64,000 nucleotides of DNA from Channallabes apus. Lineage: Eukaryota > Chordata > Actinopteri > Siluriformes > Clariidae. Below the pieces are notes generated by a model, which worked only from the letters and a program-made list of their open reading frames with translations, searched no databases and was not told the DNA's origin. The DNA lies in assembly GCA_030522415.1 (NCBI GenBank), contig CM060109.1, forward strand, positions 6,147,655 through 6,211,654. Direction: 5' to 3'. Numbering within the stretch: the stretch's first letter is position 1; the number at the start of each line of letters is the position of its first letter. Made by a program: the position numbers and the translations under genes. Below are positions 32,315 through 42,880 of this stretch, piece after piece.

Positions 32315-33957
32315 CAAACCGGATTCCAAAAAAGTTGGGATACTAAACAAATTGTGAATAAAAACTGAATGCAATGATGTGGAGATGGAAAATGTCAATA
32401 TTTTATTCAGAATAGAACATAGATGACAGATCAAAAGTTTAATCTGAGAAAATTTATAATTTTAAAGGAAAAATATGTTGATTCCAAATTTCACGGTGTC
32501 AACAAATCCCAAAAAAGTTGGGACAAGTTGCAATAAGAGTCTGGAAAAAGTAAATTTGAGCATAACGAACACAATCCACCGTGCCATCCGCCGTTGCCAG
32601 CTGAAACTCTGGAAACTCCAGCTGGAAGACCAATTAACAGTAATTAGGTTAATTGGCAACATGATTGGGTATAAAAAGAGCTTCTCAGAGTGGCAGTGTC
32701 TCTCAGAAGCCAAGATGGGTAGAGGATCACCAATTCCCACAATGTTGCGCAGAAAGATAGTGGAGCAATATCAGAAAGGTGTTACCCAGCGAAAAATTGC
32801 AAAGACTTTGCAGTTATCATCATCAACTGTGCATAATATCATCCGAAGATTCAGAGAATCTGGAACAATCTCTGTGCGTAAGGGTCAAGGGCGTAAAACC
32901 ATACTGGATGCCCGTGATCTCCGGGCCCTTAAACGACACTGCACCACAAACAGGAATGCTACTGTAAAGGAAATCACAGAATGGGCTCAGGAATACTTCC
33001 AGAAACCATCGTCAGTGAACACAATCCACCGTGCCATCCGCCGTTGCCAGCTGAAACTCTACAGTGCAAAGAAGAAGCCATTTCTAAGCAAGATCCACAA
33101 GCACAGGCGTTTTCATTGGGCCAGGGATCATTTAAAATGGAGTGTGGCAAAATGGAAGACTGTTCTGTGGTCAGACGAGTCACGATTCGAAGTTCTTGTT
33201 GGAAATGTGGGACGCCATGTCATCCGGACCAAAGAGGACAAGGACAACCCAAGTTGTTATCAACGCTCAGTTCAGAAGCCTGCATCTCTGATGGTATGGG
33301 GTTGCATGAGTGCGTGTGGCATGGGCAGCTTACATGTCTGGAAAGGCACCATCAATGCAGAAAAATATATTCAGGTTCTAGAACAACATATGCTCCCATC
33401 CAGACGTCATCTCTTTCAGGGAAGATCCTGCATTTTTCAACAAGATAATGCCAGACCACATTCTGCATCAATCACAACATCATGGCTGCGTAGGAGAAGG
33501 ATCCGGGTACTGAAATGGCCAGTCTGCAGTCCAGATCTTTCCCCTATAGAGAACATTTGGCGCATCATAAAGAGGAAGGTGCGACAAAGAAGGCCCAAGA
33601 CGATTGAACAGTTAGAGGCCTGTATTAGACAAGAATGGGAGAGCATTCCTATTTCTAAACTTGAGAAACTGGTCTCCTCGGTCCCCAGACGTCTGTTGAG
33701 TGTTGTAAGAAGAAGGGGAGATGCCACACAGTGGTGAAAATGGCCTTGTCCCAACTTTTTTGGGATTTGTTGACACCGTGACATTTTGATTCACCATATT
33801 TTTCCCTTAAAATGATACATTTTCTCAGTTTAAACTTTTGTTCCGTGATTTATGTTCTATTCTGAATAAAATATTGACATTTGCCATCTCCACATCATTG
33901 CATTCAGTTTTTATTCACAGTTTGTTTAGTGTCCCAACTTTTTTGGAATCCGGTTTG
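32315..33957 (+). mobile_element. Tc1-family transposon with an intact transposase gene
   Basis: The ends CAAACCGGATTCCAAAAAAG and the inverted complement are flanked by TA (32313-32314 and 33958-33959). The terminal inverted repeats are about 215 bp, each with an inner copy of the CCCAAAAAAGTTGGGAC motif near 32507 and 33750, giving the inverted-repeat/direct-repeat layout of many fish Tc1 elements. The repeats have diverged somewhat (for example a TTCCG-for-GACAG difference), so the element is not brand new. Confidence 0.95.
32715..33737 (+). CDS. Tc1-family DD34E transposase, uninterrupted
   Basis: The frame gives 340 residues with no stop or shift. Residues 1-60 hold a paired-like helix-turn-helix (RKIVEQYQKG..QRKIAKTL). 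A second HTH (60-115) ends with a basic GRKT linker. The RNase H-like catalytic domain has Asp154 in LWSDES, Asp244 in FQQDNARPH and Glu279 in SPDLSPIENIW. The spacing of 34 residues between the last two is the Tc1 DD34E signature. WGCMSACGMGSL is the glycine-rich box. Cut-and-paste transposition is the expected activity, acting in the nucleus at the TA-flanked ends. I chose the ATG at 32715 because it aligns with Tc1 starts; the frame is open from 32475, and that extra 80-codon stretch includes a 44-bp copy of the gene's own sequence. Whether it is active cannot be told here. Confidence 0.92.
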   Translation: MGRGSPIPTMLRRKIVEQYQKGVTQRKIAKTLQLSSSTVHNIIRRFRESGTISVRKGQGRKTILDARDLRALKRHCTTNRNATVKEITEWAQEYFQKPSSVNTIHRAIRRCQLKLYSAKKKPFLSKIHKHRRFHWARDHLKWSVAKWKTVLWSDESRFEVLVGNVGRHVIRTKEDKDNPSCYQRSVQKPASLMVWGCMSACGMGSLHVWKGTINAEKYIQVLEQHMLPSRRHLFQGRSCIFQQDNARPHSASITTSWLRRRRIRVLKWPVCSPDLSPIENIWRIIKRKVRQRRPKTIEQLEACIRQEWESIPISKLEKLVSSVPRRLLSVVRRRGDATQW

Positions 33958-33960
33958 TAG

Positions 33961-35502
33961 TATCATAGTCGTGATATCATGCACAACACATCCAGTACAG
34001 ATTCATAAGAATGGAAAAATTCTCCATTCTGTTGTGTTAGAGTTGGAATTCCACTCTTTGAATGAGAAGCAGCAATTCAGCACCACTGGATAAGTACAGT
34101 GAGACCACTGACCCGCCTCACTGCTCCCAGAAGCTCACAGACAACTGCGATGTAGGATGTTAGATTTCCATCCAGCTGCATTTTTGATCGTGATCCTTCA
34201 CAGTTGGATCAATAGATTACGCCAAATCTCTATTGTTATGTGTTATGGAGTAGATGCTTACTGTAAGAACGTTGTCCCTTCACCATGATCTCTACTAAAG
34301 CATTGTGCAGAATCAGCTACAAAAGCCTAGACAAGCTGACACAGCTAATGCTAGGGCTGGACCTTCAATGAAATCTGTCCGATAAAGCCACAAGCCTTCA
34401 GGATCCCCAGGGAAACAGACGCAATGCCACTAGACATTTATTACAATTTCCGCTGAATTGGCGAATAGGTTGCTGAGAGTCCCTAAACTCTCTGTCTGTC
34501 ATCTCTAACCATCCGCTGGCGTACTACACTGCCCATTTATGGACTTTTTCAATCAAGAAAACGCATATTCAATAAGGGTGGGGTGTCTTTCATGTGTTAT
34601 TTTGGTTTTGCTGCTGTCTTCTGATCTGCTGCTGCAATTTTGATACGTTAATGTTCCAGCAAATCTACAGTAGGTTGCGATTGTGGCTTATAAACAGCAG
34701 CAGAAAAACGCAGATGGAGGGACGGACGGATCAGAATTGATCCCCGCTGTCAGAGTGAAGGCTGATATAATGCTGCATGAGTAGAGAGATGACCCGGTGA
34801 ACCGACCCAAAATGGCCTGAGAATGAGCAATAAAGGCACAGAGGGTGAAGGATAGTGATGATGAGAGAAACCCAGACAGAAACGCCAAATACACGTTGAG
34901 TCTGTGTGTGTGTTACTGTATGTATCTTAACGACAGAGAGGAGTGTGTGTGAGTTTTTTGTGTTCCAGAATTGCTATTCAGTCTTCAGCATTCCGCCTCG
35001 GGGAAGAAGGAGCCAGCTGTAGTGCATGGCCACGTGCTGCCGATTACCAGATAAATATTATACTTGCACCTGTACGATTCACATCGCTCATTAGGATATT
35101 GTGGCACGCTGAATTATTTTAAACACTTTTAGGACACACATTTTAATATGCTGTTCTGAGAAAATAATCAGGGATCAGATGGTGTTATGGGACCCTCCTT
35201 AACCCTCCTTATAGTTCAAACTAATGTTATCTGGAAATCGTTCTTTAATCGTTCTTTCACCAGATCCTCTCTCTTCTTTAACTTAGGAATATCAATAACA
35301 TGTGGCTTTTCATGTTAAAGAGGAGCTATAAGGCTGCAAAAAACTTCTTCTTTCGAGTTTTTGACCAGCTGGTGCAACATCACCACCTACTGGACTGGAG
35401 TATACTGCCTTTGTACGAGACGTGACATTTAATCAGTTAACAACACAAGTTACACAATGTTTCAGCATTTATTTGATACTTTTAGTAGTATTTTTAGTAG
35501 TA
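33961..35502. other. intergenic DNA, no gene seen
   Basis: Unique-looking. A stretch around 34960-35130 (CATTCCGCCTCGGGGAAGAA, CATGGCCACGTGCTGCCGAT) is more complex than its surroundings and includes an E-box CACGTG. No exon is recognised. Confidence 0.5.
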
Positions 35503-35510
35503 GTTGTAAT

Positions 35511-37140
35511 CAGTGTTGGGGGACGTTATTTTTTAAAGTAACACTCTAATTACATTACACAATTACTGTCTTTAAAAAGTAATCAGTTACATTACAGCGT
35601 TACTTTCTGATAAAAGTAACTAGTTCGAGTACTTTTCCATTGCAGAAAATGAAAACTCCTGTGTGATTCCTCATGCATGTTGTTTTAGTCAAGACCTTTA
35701 TAATTATTCTACCGTCATCACTCAGCCAAGTTTGGCCCCTAATCTGTTAACTACTAATACCCCTATCTCACCTACTAATACCCCTATCTCACCCACTAAT
35801 ACCCCAATCTCACCTACTAATACCCCTATCTCACCTACTAATACCCCTCGCTCACCTACTAATACCCCTATCTCACCTACTAATACCCCTATCTCACCTA
35901 CTAATACCCCTATCTCACCTACTAATACCCCTCGCTCACCTACTAATACCTCTCTCTCACCTACTAATACCCCTATCTCACCCACTAATACCCCAATCTC
36001 ACCTACTAATACCCCTCGCTCACCTACTAATACCCCTATCTCACCTACTAATACCCCTATCTCACCTACTAATACCTTTATCTCACCTACTAATACCTTT
36101 ATCTCACCTACTAATACCCCTCTCTCACCTACTAATACCCCTATCTCACCTACTAATACCCCTCTCTCACCTACTAATACCCCTCTCTCACCTACTAATA
36201 CCCCTATCTCACCCACTAATACCCCAATCTCACCTACTAATACCCCTCGCTCACCTACTAATACCCCTATCTCACCTACTAATACCCCTATCTCACCTAC
36301 TAATACCTTTATCTCACCTACTAATACCTTTATCTCACCTACTAATACCCCTATCTCACCTACTAATACCGCTCTCTCACCTACTAATACCCCTATCTCA
36401 CCTACTAATACCCCTATCTCGCCTACTAATTCCCCTCTCTTACCCACTAATACCCCAATCTCACCTACTAATACCCCTCTCTCACCTACTAATACCCCTA
36501 TCTCACCTACTAATACCCCTATCTCGCCTACTAATTCCCCTCTCTTACCCACTAATACCCCAATCTCACCTACTAATACCCCAATCTCACCTACTAATAC
36601 CCCTCTCTCACCTACTAATACCCCTATCTCACCTACTAATACCCCTATCTCACCTACTAATACCCCTATCTCGCCTACTAATTCCCCTCTCTTACCCACT
36701 AATACCCCAATCTCACCTACTAATACCCCAATCTCACCTACTAATACCCCTATCTCACCTACTAATACCCCTATCTCACCCACTAATACCCCAATCTCAC
36801 CTACTGATACCCCTCTCTCACCTACGTGGTTTCGCGCAGTGGCTGTAAGTACGGTTCATCATGATTCACCGCCAGTTTTGTCGCTGTGATTTTGTTTCCA
36901 TCTTTCCGCGCGTCGGTCCTCACATAGTCAAACCTTATAGGTGAGATAGAGGTATAACAGCAGGAATAACAGAGGGGGTCAGGTTATCGGGGGCGGGGCA
37001 TGTAGGACGACTTTCATACACACACTAAGGGACTGGGAATGACTGCTGTCTGGCTCACGGATTACATAAATTGTCTCAATAACGGATTGAGTAATCCAAG
37101 CACTCTAACGTTACATTGTAACGCGTTACACCCAACACTG
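35511..37140. mobile_element. non-autonomous hAT-superfamily element carrying a minisatellite
   Basis: The segment starts CAGTGTTGGG and ends CCCAACACTG (perfect 10-bp inverted ends), and is flanked by GTTGTAAT on both sides (35503-35510 and 37141-37148). An 8-bp duplication is the hallmark of hAT transposition. The subterminal parts contain repeated GTAAC/GTTAC words (35530-35640 and 37090-37130), as in the well known teleost hAT MITEs that begin CAGTGTTGGG. No transposase is present. Two thirds of the 1630 bp is the 21-bp tandem array. Confidence 0.9.
35751..36825. repeat. 21-bp minisatellite inside the hAT element
   Basis: About 51 units of CTACTAATACCCCTATCTCA plus C. The variants are CCTCGCTC, CCAATCTC, CTTTATCTC and CCGCTCTC. 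Blocks of several variant units recur in the same order, showing duplication of multi-unit segments. The 21-bp length keeps frames open on both strands (NTPISPT on +, GEIGVLV on -). These are repeat artefacts. Confidence 0.96.
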
Positions 37141-37148
37141 GTTGTAAT

Positions 37149-39255
37149 ACAGACTGTAAGAAATAAATATAGCTGCTTGAGACAAATAAAACGTTAAACA
37201 TTAGTGTGCTGTAGTAGAAAATGAGAATGGCCAAAAATCGAATCGGATCGACAGTCTACCCACGATTCACAGCTCTATTCTGAACAAAGGAAACCAGTGA
37301 GCATTGACGTAAAGTGTAATATTATGCCTACTCAATCCACTAGATGGCGATGTGGATTTGGTTTATTCTCTAGCAGGAAGGAAATCAGTTTCTGGCTACA
37401 ATTGATTTATTTGCTACGTTGACTTCTTGTCCTCAGTTCTTCTTTCCTTTGGTGTTTTGTCACACTTTCAGGATTTTGTAAATTGTTGTGGATTTTGGAA
37501 AGTAGAGTAGAGTTCTAAACGCTTTAGCCATGAGGATTTCCAGTGAAGAAACATTCTCCAACACAGGTAAGAGCTGTCCTATTGCTTTTATTGGTTAATT
37601 GTGAACCTCCTGGTTGGTGTAGGTCGTTTTGCATGTGGGATTTGTTCATATTAAAGGTAGTGCAAAGAAAAAACATCTGTGCAGCTTGACAGTCTGAGAC
37701 AACATTGTGGCTGCTGTTTATTTAATGAATGTCCTTGTGCTTGTTTACACGTCCACCTGCTATTAGAGGATCCCTGAGCATGTCGCATCTATTTCCACCA
37801 ATATTACTCAGCTTTAAATGCATGTAAATAAAAGAAATGTCACGGCTGTATTGATATAAAACCTTAAACTTTGATCAGTCTGGGTGAGTAGATGTTTATT
37901 TGCTAAGTCCTAAGCACTAACGTGAGAGCTAAGCTGAGCGTAAGGACCAAAATAAATGAGTAGACAGAAAACAAAACAATTTGGCTTCTCTTGATGGTTT
38001 CTTTTGCACCCTTGTGGTACCTCAGTACAAGTGACAACCAAAGCTCATCAAGGACGATGCGACGGTCGTGGCGTGGAGACGAGACATGGCTCCGAGCTCA
38101 TGGAGGGAGAAGACAGGAGCTCTCTGAATAATGCACACCATGTGGCCCAGAGTCTGCTGCTCGCTGAAGAAAGGAAAAACTAAAGCGCTAATTGACGCTG
38201 GTTACTCCCGCTGAGACGAATGAATAATCCATGCGCAGGGCCGAGTGAGAAGTAGAGTCCTGCCATGAGACACGGTGCTGTGACTGACAGTTAAACGAAA
38301 CAGGACTCGGCCGTAATGGAAGAAGTGGCAGCTCGTGCAAGTAGCAGGTGTGTCACCACTGGCTGAAAGAAGCCTTGGGACATTACATCAATATGTCTCA
38401 CACTAGCAGGGAAGAAATAATGAGCTCTCTGTGGCTGTGAATGAAGCAAATGAGCTTGTCTGATAGTCTTAAGGTTTCTAAAAACCTCTAACTCTAAAAT
38501 TCTAACTCTAAAAATAAGCTTGTACTTAATGTACTTGTACCATAAACCAAAATCAGTGGAGGTAACTGCACCTCTGCCTTCTCAACTTTCTGGTGCCATT
38601 GACTCAAGACCTGCCCCCTTAAGGAATCAGCGCTCAAAAAACCTGCAGCCTACCTGACCTTACACCCATAGTTTGGTTGCTGCAATCTATCTGACCGTAC
38701 ATCCTCAGATCTCTTGAGACTTCCCTTTTGACCATCAGCTCTTAGAAGCCATCTACTTCTCCCTACCCTGAACTTTCGATAGCTGACCCCAATCCTTCAT
38801 TTTTCTGAAGCCTTCCCTTGGTCTCACTCTCTCATATCTGCTTGTTCCTGTACCCTCTGTAGTTCAGGAGAACTTCCACTTGGCCACACCATCCTAATTC
38901 CCGTCATTCATGCACACCGTCATTGACCATGTGCCACCAGCTCTTCCACCGGGTTCTGCCCTCTAATTGCTCTGCAGCCATCTATTAACTGTCTGGAGCC
39001 TTTCAGTTGGTGTGGTCCTTTTATGTCTCTGAAGCCCCTCGACCCTTCACCTCCAGCTCTTAGGAGCACTTTCACCTGGCCTTCTTTGTTCCACTCTCTG
39101 GAGTTATCCACTTTACTAGCCCTCTTAGCTTTTCACCTCTTCCAACATCATCACAAATTTATGAATTGCAACCAAAATACCAACCACTCTTAGAAATGAC
39201 TTTGGCCAAAGAACAGTATTGGGGCTGATTTAATGTTTTATGTTATACATATAAT
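37149..39255. other. intergenic DNA, no gene seen
   Basis: Unique-looking throughout. Positions 38040-38420 are richer in GC and in complex words (GCGCAGGGCCGAGTGAGAAG) and are a candidate for conserved regulatory DNA. No splice-flanked open frame is recognised. Confidence 0.45.
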
Positions 39256-39261
39256 ACAGAA

Positions 39262-39790
39262 AATGTGTGTGGCCAAAGAAGCTACTTCTAAAGTTTATGC
39301 AACATGGAAGTGACCGATCTTGCTTCCCTAAAAATTTCAACTTCAGCCATTTTGGAGAGATGATTTTATTTGTGCTGAAAGAAAATGGTCATTTTTCAGC
39401 GTTTATACTGTCTCGCTTCAAATAATAATAATTAAAAATGACCATTATTCTTATTTGTTTGAGTATTGATACTAAAATTTGTAAGCTTTTAGTAGCATAG
39501 TAGTAGTAAGAAATTGTTGCTTAAATTTGTTTTTGAACCAATTTACAAAAAAAATCTGTAGTGTCCGTAACCATGTCAAATTCATGGTGCAGTATTTTAA
39601 CAATTTTAGAATAATACACTTTCAGGGTTTCATGTAAAATCTAAATTGGCCAAATTTCATCTGAATGACTATTGAGATCATTGAAAGATCTAAATGAAAA
39701 AAGTTACGGACAATGAAGTGTGGATCAGGAGATGATCCTATCTGAAAATTAATTTTTTCACCTAGGTGATGTCACTTATATCATGTTTTT
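39262..39790 (+). repeat. unclassified dispersed repeat, copy B
   Basis: Shares GGCCAAAGAAGCTACTTCTA then AAG, CATGGAAGTGACC, TCTGTAGTGTCCGTAACCAT then GTCAAATTCATGGTGCA, and GGATCAGGAGAT with copy C at 52045-52640, in the same order and spacing apart from indels. It is inverted relative to copy A. Confidence 0.75.
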
Positions 39791-42700
39791 GTCACCTTTG
39801 AGTAGAGTTAGAATACATTATTTTAAACCCACCTAAACCAAAGCAAACTTCTTATCAACACACGTTCAATCTGAATAAGCAATTATGGCTTTAAAATGAA
39901 ACAAGCTATTCAGTATTGCATCCCACACCCACCTCCATTTTCTACTTTTCTTTTTTTCTTTATTCTTATTGAAATTACTTACTGCTCAGAACTGCTTCAG
40001 TTTACCACTAATTTTGAAGTCCTAATGAGCCCTAGATTGTGTTCGAGAACTGGAAAACGTGTCCGGCAATTTTCCTTTGTTGTATTTTCAAGGGAGAGTT
40101 AATGCACATGAAAAATAAAAGCCTCTTGCAGTCACTATACAGTAGCAAAAAATTGTGCTTGTCTTATCAGTTCCCATGTTTTTTTTTGAGGAACATGTGC
40201 AATTAGAGACATTGACGATGCAGTTAGTATTCCGCCGGTGGAGGAAGCTTCTCTACGGTCCAGTTATGGTAAAGCTTGATTAATGCCCTTAAGAAAATCC
40301 TAGGATTTTGTGTAGCTCTGGGGAGGAAGTCATCTACTCCTAATTACTGCAAAAAGCTTATTAAGAGCGTGCACTTTTTGAGATGGAAGTTATAAAATGT
40401 GCACTCGCTATGCACTGATAACTGTAAAGGCCAAATCTTACCCTTTATTAGACCCTTTAATAGTAGAAATGGCATCCAAATGAAAGAAGTATGAAGAAGA
40501 TTATCTGGAATTTGACGGCTGGTTAACACAATTTGCCGTGTGTTTACCTACTTTTCTGCTTATGCATTTGTCCAAATCCAAATCTTTCTTTCCTGGAGAG
40601 CATTTTTAAAGGTTAGAGCTAAGTGTAAATTCTGCTGGTATACTGCACTCACTACTTATTAATAAATCATGTGCAGAGAGTGACACAGACCTGTCGTGAC
40701 AGAGTGATTTGGCAGGTATAGGGGAAAAGTTGTCCTTAACTCCCCTGCTCCTTCCTCAGTTTCCTCCTATAGCTGCGGTTAGTGATGAACTCCATCAGCT
40801 GCTGGAGCACAGTGTGGATAATCAATACCCAGCCCAACAACACTATCACCATCCATTTCCTCGCAGCACCACCATCAGCTGAAGACTCTCAAATGACTAG
40901 TTTCTTCTTCCTCTCTTTTCCTTCCTTCGGTTTGGCAGCTTGATGTGTATCTGTAACGAGTCCCATTTTGAAGACAGATTTAGAGTCAGGGTGAGTGCTA
41001 GACCTCTCACCTCGAACAACATGGTAGCAAAATAGACTCCAGATCTACTGAAAGTAAAATCAATGTGATGGTCCTTTAGTTTGGCTTACCCATCTGGCTA
41101 GATACAGAATTTAAATAAAGTTTAAACAATTGGAACCATTTCATCTACACATAGTTTTATAAAAACCTAGTCCCGCACAGAGTATTCAGCACAAGAGTTA
41201 AGCACAATTCCAAACCGCGGAGAGTGAAGCTGATCAGTTAAATGTGAACGGGAACGACTGGACAATGGGTTTTGTGGACATGAAAACTTTCTCATCAGTC
41301 ATGGCGCCTCGCTAGAGCATGAAAAATGTCATCAGGATTTATAATGTTAAAAGGGATTATGATATTTACTAGGGCTGTCAATATTAGCACATTAACACAT
41401 AATTAATTTGAACACACTACTATTTTTTTTAACGCAAATGACCAAGGTTGACCCTAACGGCCTCAGTGCGGTTACACGGCGCATTAGGTGTGCTGAACCG
41501 AAAGTTTCATGATAAAAAGCTTCTCTATGGAAGCTTGAATAAAACCACAGTTGTGTGATCAAGCTACCTTAAAGAGGAACTATTTTCACAAGAAAATTAT
41601 TGGCAACTGGGGCTTGAACACCCAAACTCGCAATCAGCAACCTGGAGTCTTAACTGTTTGAGCCACAACGGTCTCCAAAGGTTATGTCAGAAGTGGGATG
41701 AAAGTTTCAACATCAACATAAAATTCCTGTAAAAATCAGAAGAAACAGCAAAACAGGAACAAAGACGGTAACAAGAAGATGCGTCTTTACATTGTTCTCC
41801 TTTTGAATATAGTGGGCTGTGGTGGATGTGCATATGGGTGGCATGGCCCATCACCTAAGATGGCATCTAAATGGAGGGGTGGGGTTAGAGCATGTTAGGG
41901 GTGGGGTGGATGATAACATTTTTATAATCGATTTTCTGTCACTCATTTACACCAATTAAACATGTTGGTGCCCTGATTCTAGTTTGTGGGTGATGCAGAG
42001 TACTGACTGGCAAGGTCTCCTATTCAGAAATGTGAGATCGGGATGGATGTGGGTAAGTGGACATCATCTCCGGTCTCCCCACTGGAAGCCTGACTGCAGG
42101 GGAGGGAGAGAGGAGGAAAACGCACACATCTAACTTTGTACAGCAATACAACTAGTACAATAAATCCCACTACAAAATGCTACTGAATAATCCATAGTTC
42201 ATTCATAACGCTGTGAATATACAGTATATATATATATATACTGTACTGTATACTGTAGTTTCACAAGCATATTTCACTCTTCTGTGTTTTTTTATTTATT
42301 TTTTTATATATAATATGTAACCAGTCTAACCACCGCCAAGGAGTGTATTAATAAGTCTTTAATCTTGACTCTTAATTGAGGTGGATATTCTGTTTCTTGT
42401 CAATTAAAAAAAAAAAAGATTAAATTTTTAAAAAGGTTTCCTTAGAAATAAAAAAAGAGAAAAGAAAAGGGCAAAGATATGCGCCTACAGTATGTCGTCA
42501 TCTTATGAATATAATAGTATGCTTGGAATAAAATGGATTAGTATACTTGATTTTGATTTGAGATTTGATTTGGCATTGTGCTGAAGGGGAGTTTGCCTGG
42601 GGGCACCATAAACACTACATCTGCAGGTGATGGCTTGGGACACTGTATTGTCTGCACATACTGAAGAGATCAGACCTGAAAAATGATGATGGTGGTATTT

Positions 42701-42880
42701 GCATCAGCTGAACAATACACACAATAACATACTGTAGTGCCCACTTTTTAAATGGCATTCTAAGTAGCTGCTTGTTTTACCTATAACAATGACAGACGAT
42801 AACAATTTACAGGCAATTTGATCAGAGTAAACCTGTAGTTAACATTTTTGCTTCATAGATTCTCTAATAAATGATGGTGT
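39791..42880. other. intergenic DNA around the micropeptide candidate
   Basis: Apart from the frame at 40736-40966 the DNA has no recognised exon. Positions 40190-40400 look like complex unique DNA. At 41385-41530 a fragment (GGGCTGTCAATATTAGCACA, TTTTTTTAACGCAAATGACC) resembles a teleost non-autonomous element. A decayed tRNA-SINE head on the minus strand lies at 41598-41685. A short (TA)n is near 42226-42241. The rest is AT-rich unique sequence. Confidence 0.5.
40736..40966 (-). other. candidate micropeptide frame with one in-frame TGA
   Basis: From ATG at 40966 (strong start context, A at -3 and G at +4) the minus strand reads 25 codons, MGLVTDTHQAAKPKEGKERK then KKLVI. A TGA follows at 40891-40889, then 50 further codons in the same frame to TAA at 40738-40736. 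The part after the TGA contains RKWMVIVLLGWVLIIHTVLQ, a predicted membrane helix, followed by a basic tail (NRSYRRKLRK). This looks like a small tail-anchored membrane protein, but I do not recognise the family. The TGA may be a nonsense mutation, a recoded codon (selenocysteine or readthrough), or a sign that the frame is chance. I saw no convincing SECIS element, but did not fold the RNA. AATAAA lies downstream on this strand near 40457-40452. Confidence 0.25.

Noticed and set aside
35663..36889. 408-codon (+) and 353-codon (-) frames rich in NTPISPT or GEIGVLV
   Set aside because: Both follow from a 21-bp tandem repeat inside a hAT element. The + frame begins in MITE sequence and has no gene features.
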